Of a stretch of 64,000 nt of DNA, positions 1 through 8,731 are shown in pieces (position 1 is the first letter of the stretch; the number at the start of each line of letters is the position of its first letter). The DNA is taken from the NCBI GenBank assembly GCA_016124675.1, contig WGNG01000019.1:1-64000 (forward strand), in the 5' to 3' direction. This DNA comes from Alphaproteobacteria bacterium. GTDB taxonomy: Bacteria > Pseudomonadota > Alphaproteobacteria > Caulobacterales > Maricaulaceae. A model generated the notes under the pieces. The model worked only from the letters and a program-made list of their open reading frames with translations, ran no database searches and was not told where the DNA came from. A program made the translations under genes and the position numbers.

Positions 1-111
1 GAGCGAACCCGTCACCCCCGGCCCGGCTCGCTTGAGCTACGCGCAAGCTCCGCTCACCGGGCCTTGACCAAACACATCAACCCAGAAAGAAAGGCGAACA
101 GACTCTACTAA

Positions 112-576
112 CTCACGGCCCGGATCAGGGGGCTGGGTCATCCCGATCAGGACATTGCGTTTCCTGCAAGCTGGCATGACCTGCCCGGATGGTGTGATGA
201 ACAATTGGCAGGGCGACTGGTCCTGACACCGAACGCGCATCGCGGGGCACGAAATCCGGTATTTAAAGATGTCGAGACAGCATCGCGCTGCCTGCTCTGG
301 CTGGCGTCGGAATGTAGGGACCAACGCATGAATGGCGGGGGTGGATCGATCAACAACGTGACGATCATGGATGGCATCCAGAACGCTTCCTGTGGCGCGG
401 ACACCTACGAGTTCGACTGGAATGGCCGCAGGTTTTCAGCCGACTGGCACATCAAGAACGGTGGAAACACACGCGATCCGATCCGTTGCCTGCGCATTTA
501 CTACTGCTTCGACCCGCAGACGCAGCAGATAATCGTGTCTGACATGCCGGCGCACCGCCGCACAGGTGCAACTTAA
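112..576 (+). pseudogene. C-terminal remnant of an unidentified conserved protein
   Basis: I do not recognise this family. The frame is open from 112, just after an in-frame TAA at 109-111, to a TAA at 574. The only accepted start codon is a TTG at 205, which would give 123 residues, yet the translation upstream of it (FPASWHDLPGW, then a GRLVLTP stretch) also looks like protein. The C-terminal part (ADWHIKNGGNTRDP, CLRIYYCFD, MPAHRRTGAT) has the look of a conserved soluble domain. I infer that the 5' part has been lost or interrupted by the stop codon. Its base composition is visibly less GC-rich than the genes that follow, and it lies immediately beyond the 3' end of tRNA-Ser, a common integration target. 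It could instead be an intact short gene using TTG. Confidence 0.4.
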
Positions 577-675
577 GCTCACCAATCTAAAGGAATATTC
601 GCGCGAAGGCAGTGCTACGACAAATTTCAGCGTAAGTCTGCGATGCACGAAGAACGGTCGCGAACTTCTGCGAAA

Positions 676-765
<90 letters not shown>

Positions 766-840
766 GGCGGGATCGGTTTAGCGGCGGGGCTTCAGGTGTG
801 CAAGACGGATGGGCTTGCGCCGGTGCGCGCAGCGGCTAGG

Positions 841-1446
841 GTGTTGCGCCTGTCCGTCAGCGGGAGCGGCTCGCCCTTGCCTTTGCGATCCAGACACGCC
901 GTGATCCCTGCGCTTGTGGCCGCCCTTGCCGGCCTGCAGGCCTGCGCGACGCCGCACGCCGGTGACGCCGCGACCGCAGCGGCGGCCCCGCCCGCGCCCG
1001 CTTCATTGAACACCCTATCAACGCCAACGACAGAGGTTGCGTCCGTCGACATCGCCGGCGAACGCCTGCCGGTGCGCGAGGCGGAAGAGGGGGTGGCGTC
1101 CTGGTATGGCGAGCCCTTCCATGGCCGGCGCACCGCCAGCGGCGAGACATTTGACCAGCATGCGCTGACCGCGGCCCATCCCAGCATGACGCTGCCATCG
1201 CTGGCGCGCGTGACGCGGCTCGATACTGGCGCCAGCGTCATCGTGCGTATCAATGATCGCGGACCGTTCACCGGCGGGCGCATCATCGATCTCAGCCGGG
1301 CAGCGGCCGAGGCCCTCGACATGGTGGATCTGGGGGTGGCGCAGGTGCGCGTGGAGGCGCTCGGCCCGGCGAACCCTGAAGATCGCGCGGCCGTGCCGCG
1401 CATCGTGCGCGGCCCTGGCATCACCCGGCACGCCAGCCGGCAGTAG
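841..1446 (+). CDS. rlpA: RlpA-like septal ring lytic transglycosylase lipoprotein
   Basis: This is an RlpA family protein with a double-psi beta-barrel, expected to cleave denuded peptidoglycan glycan strands in the envelope. The core motif GVASWYGEPFHGRRTASGE, the later RINDRGPF and the IIDLSRAAAE segment are all present. A GTG at 841 gives 201 residues, with an RSRH-containing n-region, a hydrophobic stretch and a lipobox-like LQAC, so a lipoprotein is likely. GTG codons at 823 and 901 are alternatives. The frame also stays open leftwards through the tRNA, but that part is not coding. There is no SPOR domain at the C-terminus. It precedes dacC, another wall enzyme, in the same direction. 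Confidence 0.85.
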   Translation: MLRLSVSGSGSPLPLRSRHAVIPALVAALAGLQACATPHAGDAATAAAAPPAPASLNTLSTPTTEVASVDIAGERLPVREAEEGVASWYGEPFHGRRTASGETFDQHALTAAHPSMTLPSLARVTRLDTGASVIVRINDRGPFTGGRIIDLSRAAAEALDMVDLGVAQVRVEALGPANPEDRAAVPRIVRGPGITRHASRQ

Positions 1447-1534
1447 GACAAGCTGGCGCACAGCCTTTCGGCGCGGGGCGGGCGGGGTTAGTCTGGATGA
1501 TGCTTCGTTCCAGCCGCCGGAGACGCGCCGCGCC

Positions 1535-2695
1535 ATGCCAGCAACAATCGTGAAATTCGCATCCGTCCTCGCCATGTTCGCGTCCGTCGCAGCCGCGCCC
1601 GCCTTGGCCCAGGACAGCGCCTTCGACACCCGCGCCAGCCATGCGGTGATCCTCGATTACGATACCGGGGCGGTGATGTTCTCCAGGAATGGCGACATCC
1701 CCATGCCGCCGGCCTCGATGTCGAAGCTGATGACGGCGCTGATGGTGTTCGAGGCGCTCGAGGACGGGCGGCTGTCGATGGACGACATGCTCCCGGTCAG
1801 TGAAACCGCCTGGCGGCGCGGCGGCGCGGCGTCGGGCTCGTCCACCATGTTTCTCGACCTCAACTCTCGCGCCAGCGTGCGCGATCTGCTGCAGGGGATC
1901 ATCGTCCAGTCGGGCAATGACGCCTGCATCGTGGTGGCCGAGGCGCTGGGGGGCACGGAAGAGAATTTTGCCCTGATGATGACGCAGCGGGCGCGCGAGC
2001 TTGGACTTGAGAGCGCGAATTTCGCCAACGCCACCGGCTGGCCGCATCCCGAGCACCGGATCTCGGCGCATGACCTGGCGCGCCTGGCGCAGATCATCAT
2101 TCGCGACTTTCCGCAATACTATGAATTCTACGCCCAGCCGGTGTTCACCTATAACGGCATCCGCCAGTTCAACCGCAATCCGCTGATCGGCTCCATGCAG
2201 GGCGCGGACGGGCTGAAGACCGGCCGCACCGACGAGGCCGGGTTCGGCCTGACCGCGTCGGCCGTGCGCGAGGGCGAGCGGCGGATCGTGGTGTTCAACG
2301 GGATGGAGACCGAGCGCGCCCGCGCCGACGAGGCCGAGCGCCTGATGCGCGCCGCCTTTACCGAGTTCGAGCTCGTGCGGCTGGTGGAGGCCGGTCAGGA
2401 AGCCGGAGCCGCGCAGGTGTATATGGGCCGCGCCCAGGAGGTCCCCTTGCGCGCGGTGGAGGCGCTGAGCTTTGGCGTGCACCGGCGCGACCGCGCGGAT
2501 GTGCGCGCCGAGATCGTCTATGAGGGTCCGCTGCGCGCGCCGATCGCTCAAGGCGATGTGGTGGCCCAGTTGCAGGTCTCGACGCCGGACGGGCGCGCGT
2601 TCTCAGTCCCGCTGGAGGCTGCGGCGGATGTGCCGCGCAAGGGTCTGCTGGGGCGCGCAGGGCAGGGCCTCGTAACCCTCATCCGGGGCGGATAG
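1535..2695 (+). CDS. dacC: D-alanyl-D-alanine carboxypeptidase (DacC/PBP5-6 type)
   Basis: Serine DD-carboxypeptidase of the S11 family, which trims the terminal D-Ala from peptidoglycan pentapeptides in the periplasm. The 386-residue product starts with a signal peptide ending near ALAQ (residue 26). The three catalytic motifs are in order: S61-M-S-K64, S126-G-N128 and K228-T-G230. The C-terminal third is the PBP5-type beta domain followed by a short amphipathic tail suited to membrane association. ATG 1535 is chosen because it begins the signal peptide; the frame is open further upstream without homology. It is four bases from tmk, so the two are probably co-transcribed. Confidence 0.93.
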   Translation: MPATIVKFASVLAMFASVAAAPALAQDSAFDTRASHAVILDYDTGAVMFSRNGDIPMPPASMSKLMTALMVFEALEDGRLSMDDMLPVSETAWRRGGAASGSSTMFLDLNSRASVRDLLQGIIVQSGNDACIVVAEALGGTEENFALMMTQRARELGLESANFANATGWPHPEHRISAHDLARLAQIIIRDFPQYYEFYAQPVFTYNGIRQFNRNPLIGSMQGADGLKTGRTDEAGFGLTASAVREGERRIVVFNGMETERARADEAERLMRAAFTEFELVRLVEAGQEAGAAQVYMGRAQEVPLRAVEALSFGVHRRDRADVRAEIVYEGPLRAPIAQGDVVAQLQVSTPDGRAFSVPLEAAADVPRKGLLGRAGQGLVTLIRGG

Positions 2696-2699
2696 CGGC

Positions 2700-3332
2700 G
2701 TGGAGCGCGGACGGTTCATCACGCTGGAAGGCGGGGAAGGGGCTGGCAAGACCACGCTGGCGCGCGCTCTGGGCGAGGCGCTGACCGCGCGCGGGCTGGA
2801 GATCGTGCTGACCCGCGAGCCCGGCGGCACGCCCAATGCCGAGGCCCTGCGCACCCTGCTGGTGGACGGCGAGGCCGGGCGCTGGTCAGCTCTGGGTGAA
2901 ACCCTGCTTCTGTACGCCGCGCGCGAGGACCATGTGCGCCGCGTGATCGCGCCGGCGCTGGAGCGCGGCGCCTGGGTGATCTGCGACCGGTTTTCCGATT
3001 CCACCCGGGCTTATCAGGGCGCAGCCGGCGGGCTGGCGCCCGGGCGCCTCAACGCGATCGCGAGCGCAGCGCTGGGGACGTTTACGCCGGACCTCACCTT
3101 GATCACGGATCTCGAACCCGAAGCCGGGCTGGCGCGCGCCGCCGCGCGCGGCGAGGCGATGACCCGCTTTGAAGCCCGCCCGGCCGACTTCCACGCCCGC
3201 CTGCGCCAGGCCTTCCTGGCGATCGCCGCCGCCGAGCCGGGGCGCTGCGCGGTGCTGGACGCAAGCCTGCCGCCCAAAGCCCTGGCGGCGGCCGCCCTTG
3301 AGGTGATCGCGCAGCGGCTCGCCATGCCATGA
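2700..3332 (+). CDS. tmk: Thymidylate kinase
   Basis: Phosphorylates dTMP to dTDP for DNA synthesis. The 210-residue protein has the P-loop EGGEGAGKTT at residues 10-19, TREPGGTP (dTMP binding) and the CDRFSDSTRAYQG segment carrying the DR(Y/F) motif. Length is normal for the family. The start is a GTG four bases after the dacC stop. The stop codon overlaps the holB start (ATGA), indicating translational coupling. Confidence 0.95.
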   Translation: MERGRFITLEGGEGAGKTTLARALGEALTARGLEIVLTREPGGTPNAEALRTLLVDGEAGRWSALGETLLLYAAREDHVRRVIAPALERGAWVICDRFSDSTRAYQGAAGGLAPGRLNAIASAALGTFTPDLTLITDLEPEAGLARAAARGEAMTRFEARPADFHARLRQAFLAIAAAEPGRCAVLDASLPPKALAAAALEVIAQRLAMP

Positions 3333-4351
3333 GCGATATCGCGGAAGCCGATCGCGAGGGTGAGCTTGCCCATCCGCGCACGGTCTATGACCTGTTCGGT
3401 CAGGACAGGGCGGCCGGCGCCATGGAGGACGCGCTGGCGCGCGGACGCATGCATCACGCCTGGATGATCACCGGCCCCAAGGGCGTGGGCAAGGCGACGC
3501 TCGCCTGGCGCCTCGCCCGGCGCATGCTGGGCGCCCCGGCGGCGGGACCGCAGCCCTTGTCAGCCGACCCGGCCCATCCCGCCTGCCGCCGCATCGAGGC
3601 CTTGTCGAGCTCGGACCTGTTGCTGATCCGGCGCCCGTTCAACGACAAGACCGGCAAGCTGAAATCGGAAATACCGGTGGAGGAGACCCGGCGCGCGCCG
3701 GAATTCTTCTCCAAGAGCGCGGGCGAGGGGGGCTGGCGGGTCTGCATCATCGACAGCGCCGACGAGCTCAACACCAATTCAGCCAATGCTCTGCTGAAGA
3801 CGCTGGAGGAGCCGCCGCGGCGCGGGTTGCTGCTCCTGATCGTCAATGCGCCGGGACGGGTATTGCCGACCATACGCTCGCGCTGCCGGACCCTGGCGCT
3901 GCGGCCGCCGCCGGTGGACGACACGGCCCGCTGGCTGGCGGAGCGTCACGGCGTCGCCCCTGACGAGGCGGCGCGCGCCGCTGCACTGGCCGATGGCGCG
4001 CCGGGACGGGCGCTGGTGCTGGCGGCGTCCGGCGCCGCTGAGCTGAAAGATGTGATCGACGCCGCGCTGGATCGCCTGCCGGACCTTGATCCGCACGCGG
4101 CCCGCAAGCTGGCTGACGGCGCGGCGCGCAAGGACGGGGAGACCATGCGGCGCACGCTCATGGACTTCCTCATCAGCTATACGCGCCGCCGCGCCCGCGC
4201 CGCCGCGCTGGAGGGTCCCGGCGGCGCAGCCGCCTGGCTCGACGCCGGCGATCAACTGACACGGCTGGCGACGGACACCGAAAACCTCTATCTCGACCCG
4301 CGCCAATCCATCCACTACGCGCTGAGCCTCGTACGCACAGCCGCCAGCTGA
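3329..4351 (+). CDS. holB: DNA polymerase III subunit delta'
   Basis: Clamp-loader subunit of the replicative polymerase. At 340 residues it has the expected AAA+ features: YDLFGQ near the N-terminus, the P-loop GPKGVGK, IIDSADELN at Walker B, NALLKTLEEPP and the SRC motif in TIRSRCR. I see no cysteine cluster for the zinc module found in enteric delta'. That matches the alphaproteobacterial form as I remember it. It overlaps tmk by four bases and is followed ten bases later by tatD. In many alphaproteobacteria metG lies between holB and tatD; here it is absent. Confidence 0.92.
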   Translation: MSDIAEADREGELAHPRTVYDLFGQDRAAGAMEDALARGRMHHAWMITGPKGVGKATLAWRLARRMLGAPAAGPQPLSADPAHPACRRIEALSSSDLLLIRRPFNDKTGKLKSEIPVEETRRAPEFFSKSAGEGGWRVCIIDSADELNTNSANALLKTLEEPPRRGLLLLIVNAPGRVLPTIRSRCRTLALRPPPVDDTARWLAERHGVAPDEAARAAALADGAPGRALVLAASGAAELKDVIDAALDRLPDLDPHAARKLADGAARKDGETMRRTLMDFLISYTRRRARAAALEGPGGAAAWLDAGDQLTRLATDTENLYLDPRQSIHYALSLVRTAAS

Positions 4352-4361
4352 CAAACCCATC

Positions 4362-5144
4362 ATGCTCATCGACACCCACGTCAATCTGCACGGGCCGGAC
4401 TTCGCCGATGATCTGGAGGCAGTGCTGGAGCGTGCGCGCGAGGCGGGCGTGTCGCCGATGATTGCAATCTGCTGCAGGCTCAGTGATTTCGGTGCTGTAT
4501 CAGCGATTGCTGATGTGAATGATGATGTCTGGTGCACGATCGGCGCCCATCCCCACCACGCCAAGGACCGGCCGGATATCACGGCGGCCGAGCTGGTTGA
4601 GATCGCCCGCCACCCCAAAGTCGTCGCCATCGGCGAGACAGGGCTGGATTTCCATTACAATCATTCGGGCGCGCACGATCAGTACGCCAGCCTGCGCGCC
4701 CATATCGCGGCGGCGCGCCTCACCGGCCTGCCCATCGTCCTGCATTGCCGCGAGGCCGACGCGCAGATGGCCGACCTTCTGGAGGAGGAGATGGAGCAGG
4801 GGGCGTTTCGCGCGCTGCTCCATTGCTATACCGGCGGCGCAGAGCTGGCGCGGCGCGCCGCGGCGCTGGGCGTGTATTTCTCTGCCTCGGGCATACTCAG
4901 CTTCAAGAAGGCGGAGGACGTGCGCGCCGTGTTTCGCGACATCATCCCGCGAGACCGCGTGATCATCGAGACCGATTGTCCCTATCTGGCGCCGGCGCCC
5001 AAGCGCGGCCAGCGCAATGAGCCGGCCTTCCTGCCGCATGTCGCCGACGCACTGGGCGCGCTATATGGCTGGAGTGCCCAGGAGACTGCAGACCGCACCA
5101 CCCGCGCCGCGCTGACCCTGTTTGACCGGATCCGGATATCCTGA
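4362..5144 (+). CDS. tatD: TatD family metal-dependent hydrolase
   Basis: Cytoplasmic TIM-barrel metal-dependent hydrolase; family members are 3'-5' DNA exonucleases or D-amino-acyl-tRNA hydrolases. Visible signatures are the N-terminal DTHVN (HxN rather than the canonical HxH), AIGETGLDFH with the bridging Glu, VLHCREA, LLHCYTGG and ETDCPYLAP. The length of 260 residues is normal. Its stop overlaps the start of the next gene by one base (TGATG). Confidence 0.9.
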   Translation: MLIDTHVNLHGPDFADDLEAVLERAREAGVSPMIAICCRLSDFGAVSAIADVNDDVWCTIGAHPHHAKDRPDITAAELVEIARHPKVVAIGETGLDFHYNHSGAHDQYASLRAHIAAARLTGLPIVLHCREADAQMADLLEEEMEQGAFRALLHCYTGGAELARRAAALGVYFSASGILSFKKAEDVRAVFRDIIPRDRVIIETDCPYLAPAPKRGQRNEPAFLPHVADALGALYGWSAQETADRTTRAALTLFDRIRIS

Positions 5145-5995
5145 TGGCGCCGGTTCTGCGCGCGCGCATTCTGGGCTGCGGCTCGTCGGGCGGCGTGCCG
5201 CGCCTGGATGGCGACTGGGGCGCGTGCGATCCCGATGAGCCAAAAAACTACAGGCTTCGCTGCAGTTTGCTTCTGGAAGCCGCTCAAACCATTGAGGATC
5301 TGGTGTCGGGCAAGGTGACGCGCGTGCTGATCGACACCGCGCCAGACCTGAGAACCCAGCTGCTCGCGGCGCGGGTCAGCGATCTGGATGCGGTCGTGTT
5401 CACCCATGCCCATGCCGACCAGGCCCACGGCATTGATGATGTCCGCGCGATCGTCTACCGGCGCGGCGCACGCCTGCCAGCGCATATGAGCCCGGCGACG
5501 CGCCGCGAGATCACCCAGCGCTTTGACTATATCTTCGAAACACCCGCAGGATCGTCCTATCCGCCGCTGTTGACCGCCCATGACGCAGCGCCGGGCGAGG
5601 TGATCGCCATCACAGGCGAGGGCGGAACGGCTGAGCTGAGCCTGTTTGATGTCGAGCACGGATCCGCGCCGTGCAGCGGCGTGCGCGCCGGCGGGTTTGC
5701 CTATACGCCCGATGTCAGCGGCCTGGACACTGCGGCTTTCGCGGCGCTGGCCAGATGCACGGTCTGGATCGTCGACGCCTTGCGCGACAAGCCGCATCCG
5801 AGCCATGCCCATCTCGCCCTGACGCTGGACTGGCTGGAGACTATCCGGCCGGAGCTGGGCGTCCTGACCAATCTGCACATCGATCTCGATTACCAGACGC
5901 TGCGCGCGCGGCTGCCAGCTGATGTGAGGCCAGCCTATGACGGAATGGAGCTCATCCTGGTGGATGGCCAGTTGCACAGCGTGAGCCCGGCCTGA
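5144..5995 (+). CDS. Metallo-beta-lactamase-fold hydrolase, PhnP/RNase Z-like
   Basis: A 283-residue MBL-fold protein of the type that follows tatD in alphaproteobacteria. Diagnostic segments are GCGSSGGVPR, WGACDP with KNYR, DTAPDLR, the metal motif at residues 88-93 and DALRDKPHPSHAHL. The metal motif reads H-A-H-A-D-Q where the family usually has H-x-H-x-D-H, so one ligand of the second metal is replaced by Gln93. Late in the protein LTNLHIDLDY has Asn243 where some relatives carry His. Asp190 and His172 are kept. The substrate is unknown; phosphodiesterase activity is a family-level inference. Confidence 0.8.
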   Translation: MAPVLRARILGCGSSGGVPRLDGDWGACDPDEPKNYRLRCSLLLEAAQTIEDLVSGKVTRVLIDTAPDLRTQLLAARVSDLDAVVFTHAHADQAHGIDDVRAIVYRRGARLPAHMSPATRREITQRFDYIFETPAGSSYPPLLTAHDAAPGEVIAITGEGGTAELSLFDVEHGSAPCSGVRAGGFAYTPDVSGLDTAAFAALARCTVWIVDALRDKPHPSHAHLALTLDWLETIRPELGVLTNLHIDLDYQTLRARLPADVRPAYDGMELILVDGQLHSVSPA

Positions 5996-6116
5996 GGCCC
6001 GGCAGGCGCTGGCAGGCCAGCGGAACGGGAATCACGTCATACAGGCGCAAATCTGCTTCGTGGCGTCACGTGCTTCTCATAATATATCTTATGCGCAAAT
6101 TGGACCGATGTGTCAG

Positions 6117-6998
6117 ATGACTTCTTCCGATCACCCCTCTGCAGCAACGCCCACCGGCCATGACGCTGCACCGGACTGCGACCGCACTGTGATGGCCGAA
6201 GCGCCCGCCGGCGCAATGGCGCGCCTCCTGTCCATCATGGCCGCCCTTCGCGATCCGCAGAGCGGCTGTCCGTGGGATCTCGAGCAGGATTTCAGCTCCA
6301 TCGCGCCCTACACGCTGGAAGAAGCCTACGAAGTTTGCGATGCGATCGAGCGCGGCGACATGGCCGATCTGCGGGACGAGCTGGGCGATCTCCTGCTCCA
6401 GGTCGTGTTTCACAGCCAGATGGCGCGCGAAGCCGGTCATTTCGGTTTTGAGGATGTCGCAGCGGCGATCAGCGACAAGATGGTCCGGCGCCATCCTCAT
6501 GTGTTCGCGGGCGCAGAGGAGCGCGACGCGGCCAGCCAGACCCGCGCCTGGGAAGCGCAAAAGGCTCAGGAGCGGGCCGAGAAAGGCGCAAGCGACACCT
6601 CAGTGCTCGCCAACATCCCCCTCGCCCTGCCCGCCCTGGTGCGGGCCGAAAAGCTGACCAGGCGCGCGGCGCGCGTGGGCTATGACTGGCCGTCGGCTGA
6701 GGAGGTGTTTGACAAGCTGGATGAAGAGCTTGGCGAGGTCCGCGGCGCCATCGCATCAGGCGATCAGGCGCATGTCGCCGAGGAGCTGGGCGACCTCCTG
6801 TTTGTCATATCCAACCTGGCGCGCAAGCTGTCGGTCGACCCCGAGGCCGCGCTGCGCAGCGCCAATGCAAAGTTCGAGCGGCGCTTCCGTTGGATTGAGC
6901 AACGCCTTGCAACGGAAGGCAAAACCTGCAGCGATGTTAGCCTTGAGGTGATGGAGTCGCATTGGCGTTCGGCCAAGCTTCAAGAGCGCGAAGCCTGA
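6117..6998 (+). CDS. mazG: Nucleoside triphosphate pyrophosphohydrolase MazG
   Basis: Hydrolyses NTPs to NMP and pyrophosphate, acting in housecleaning and possibly stringent control. Two MazG domains are visible: the first with CPWDLEQDF, the EEAYEV helix and LRDELGDLLLQVVFH; the second with KLDEELGEVRGAI and EELGDLLFVISNLAR. These EExxE/ExxD patterns bind magnesium. The N-terminal 35-40 residues before MARLLSIMAALRD are not conserved-looking, so the start is uncertain: ATG codons at 6108, 6117 and 6192 are all possible, and none has a strong ribosome site. The 5' leader is AT-rich around 6075-6100 and may hold its promoter. It converges on hflX. Confidence 0.88.
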   Translation: MTSSDHPSAATPTGHDAAPDCDRTVMAEAPAGAMARLLSIMAALRDPQSGCPWDLEQDFSSIAPYTLEEAYEVCDAIERGDMADLRDELGDLLLQVVFHSQMAREAGHFGFEDVAAAISDKMVRRHPHVFAGAEERDAASQTRAWEAQKAQERAEKGASDTSVLANIPLALPALVRAEKLTRRAARVGYDWPSAEEVFDKLDEELGEVRGAIASGDQAHVAEELGDLLFVISNLARKLSVDPEAALRSANAKFERRFRWIEQRLATEGKTCSDVSLEVMESHWRSAKLQEREA

Positions 6999-7037
6999 TC
7001 AGGCCTGCGCGTCCCCGGCCGGCGGCGCGCCGCCCCG

Positions 7038-8372
7038 TCAGGAGCGGTCGCGCACCGACTGGCCCAGGCCCGGAAAGCGCGTGCTGAAACGTCCGGCGTC
7101 GGCCTGGCTCAGGCGCACGACGGCATGGACCTGACCGGTCTCGGGCTCGGAGCGCTCATCGAGAATCTCGCCGTGCTCATGGACCCATGCGATGGCAGCC
7201 GCGTCGCCCGGGCCCGCCTTCACCCGCAGGATGAAATCGTCGCGCGACAATGCCGCATCGACCAGGTTCATCAGCGCCTCAACCCCCTCGCCGGTCACTG
7301 CCGAAGTCGGGACGGCGTGCGGTTCTTCCGGCCGATTGCTCGTGGCGCGGGCGCGCCAGAGCAGATCCTCGCGCGCTTCGGCGTCCAGGCGGTCCGCCTT
7401 GTTCCACGCTTCGATGATGACCTGTCCCGATTGCGGACCGGCGCCGATGGCTTTCAGAACGTCGATCACGTCGCGCTTGCGCCCCTCATTGTCGGGATCG
7501 GCCATGTCGCGCACATGGATGAGCACGTCGGCCTCCCTCACCTCCTCCAGCGTGGCGCGGAAGGCGGCGATGAGCTCGGTCGGCAGATCGGTGATGAACC
7601 CCACCGTGTCGGAGATCAGAAGCTTGCGGCCAGAGCCGGTGCGAATGGCGCGCACGGTCGGGTCCAGCGTGGCGAAGGGCATGTCCTTGGCGAGCACTTC
7701 AGCGCGCGACAGCAGATTGAACAGCGTGGACTTGCCCGCGTTCGTGTAGCCGACCAGCGCCGCCATCGGCCAGGGCGCAGACTGGCGGCGTTTGCGGTGA
7801 AGCGTGCGGGTGCGCACCACCTCATCCAGTTCGCGGCGCAGCTTGGCCATCTTGTCAGAGATCAGGCGGCGGTCGGTTTCGATCTGGCTTTCGCCCGGCC
7901 CCGCCAGAAAGCCGCGGCCGCCGCGCTGGCGTTCGAGGTGCGTCCAGGTGCGCACCAGCCGCGAGCGCTCATAGGACAGGCGCGCCAGCTCGACCTGCAG
8001 CCGGCCCTCGCTGGTCTGGGCGCGGCGGCCGAAAATCTCAAGGATCAGCCCTGTCCGGTCAACGACCTTGGCTTTGAGCTTCTTTTCCAGATTGCGCTGC
8101 TGGATCGGGCTCAGCGCGGTGTCGACGATGACGACGCCCACGCCCAGCTCGCTGACGCGCGCGGCCAGCGCCTCCAGCTTGCCCGACCCGAAATAGGCGC
8201 CGGCATAGAGTTTTCTGACCGGTTCAATGCGCGCTTCAACGGCGACGAGATCAAGCGCCTCGGCGAGCCCGCAAGCCTCTTCCAGGCGCGCCTGCGCCCG
8301 CGCGCTGTCCATTCTGGAGACCAGCGGCAGCAAAACCAGCGCCTGGTCGGCCTGTGCCTGACGGTCGATCAA
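7038..8372 (-). CDS. hflX: Ribosome-associated GTPase HflX
   Basis: GTPase that binds the 50S subunit and splits stalled ribosomes. The 444-residue protein has the N-terminal HflX domain ([10 protein letters not shown]), the central RTGLILEIF...[15 protein letters not shown] segment, the glycine-rich [15 protein letters not shown], then the G domain with [22 protein letters not shown] and NKAD. The start is a TTG that overlaps the hfq stop (TTGA on the coding strand), so translation is probably coupled to hfq. It ends the ntr operon-like run; a short GC palindrome at 7021-7034 lies between it and convergent mazG. Confidence 0.93.
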   Translation of the reverse strand: MIDRQAQADQALVLLPLVSRMDSARAQARLEEACGLAEALDLVAVEARIEPVRKLYAGAYFGSGKLEALAARVSELGVGVVIVDTALSPIQQRNLEKKLKAKVVDRTGLILEIFGRRAQTSEGRLQVELARLSYERSRLVRTWTHLERQRGGRGFLAGPGESQIETDRRLISDKMAKLRRELDEVVRTRTLHRKRRQSAPWPMAALVGYTNAGKSTLFNLLSRAEVLAKDMPFATLDPTVRAIRTGSGRKLLISDTVGFITDLPTELIAAFRATLEEVREADVLIHVRDMADPDNEGRKRDVIDVLKAIGAGPQSGQVIIEAWNKADRLDAEAREDLLWRARATSNRPEEPHAVPTSAVTGEGVEALMNLVDAALSRDDFILRVKAGPGDAAAIAWVHEHGEILDERSEPETGQVHAVVRLSQADAGRFSTRFPGLGQSVRDRS

Positions 8373-8626
8373 TCCGCGTTCTCTTCGTCCGCCTCATCTT
8401 TGTCAAACAGCTGGACAGGCTGGCTCGGCATGATGGTCGAGATCGCATGCTTGTAGACCAGCTGTATCTGTCCTTCACGGCGCAACAGGACACAAAAGTT
8501 GTCAAACCAGGTAACAACACCCTGAAGCTTGACGCCATTGACCAGAAAAATGGTCAAAGAGGTTTTGTTCTTGCGCACTGTATTCAGGAATACATCCTGA
8601 AGATTCTGCTTCTTATCGTTAGACAT
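8369..8626 (-). CDS. hfq: RNA chaperone Hfq
   Basis: Sm-like hexameric RNA chaperone for small-RNA regulation. The product has 85 residues from the ATG at 8626 ([15 protein letters not shown]). It contains the Sm1 region [18 protein letters not shown] and the Sm2 signature YKHAISTI. The tail is short and acidic (DKDEADEEN), usual for alphaproteobacteria. An in-frame start further upstream would add 32 residues without similarity and is not used. It lies downstream of trkH with a 105-base gap that could carry its own promoter, and overlaps hflX by four bases. Confidence 0.96.
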   Translation of the reverse strand: MSNDKKQNLQDVFLNTVRKNKTSLTIFLVNGVKLQGVVTWFDNFCVLLRREGQIQLVYKHAISTIMPSQPVQLFDKDEADEENAD

Positions 8627-8731
8627 CAGCCCTGCAAAGCCCAGCTCGTCCGGCCCGGCGGCCGACCCACGACGCAACAGGTAACCACGGTTTCGCTGCA
8701 CTGCAACCATGTTCACCTGCATCGCGCAGGC

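Noticed and set aside
205-576. Intact 123-residue gene starting with TTG at 205
   Set aside because: Possible, but protein-like sequence continues upstream of the TTG and no ribosome site precedes it; a truncated gene explains it better.
7021-7034. Terminator between mazG and hflX
   Set aside because: GGCGGCGCGCCGCC is a perfect palindrome but has no loop or U-tract; too weak to call.
7125-8456. Long open frame antisense to hflX/hfq (443 codons)
   Set aside because: Low-complexity His/Arg/Gly/Ala-rich translation with no motifs; it is the GC-rich shadow of hflX, which has complete family motifs.
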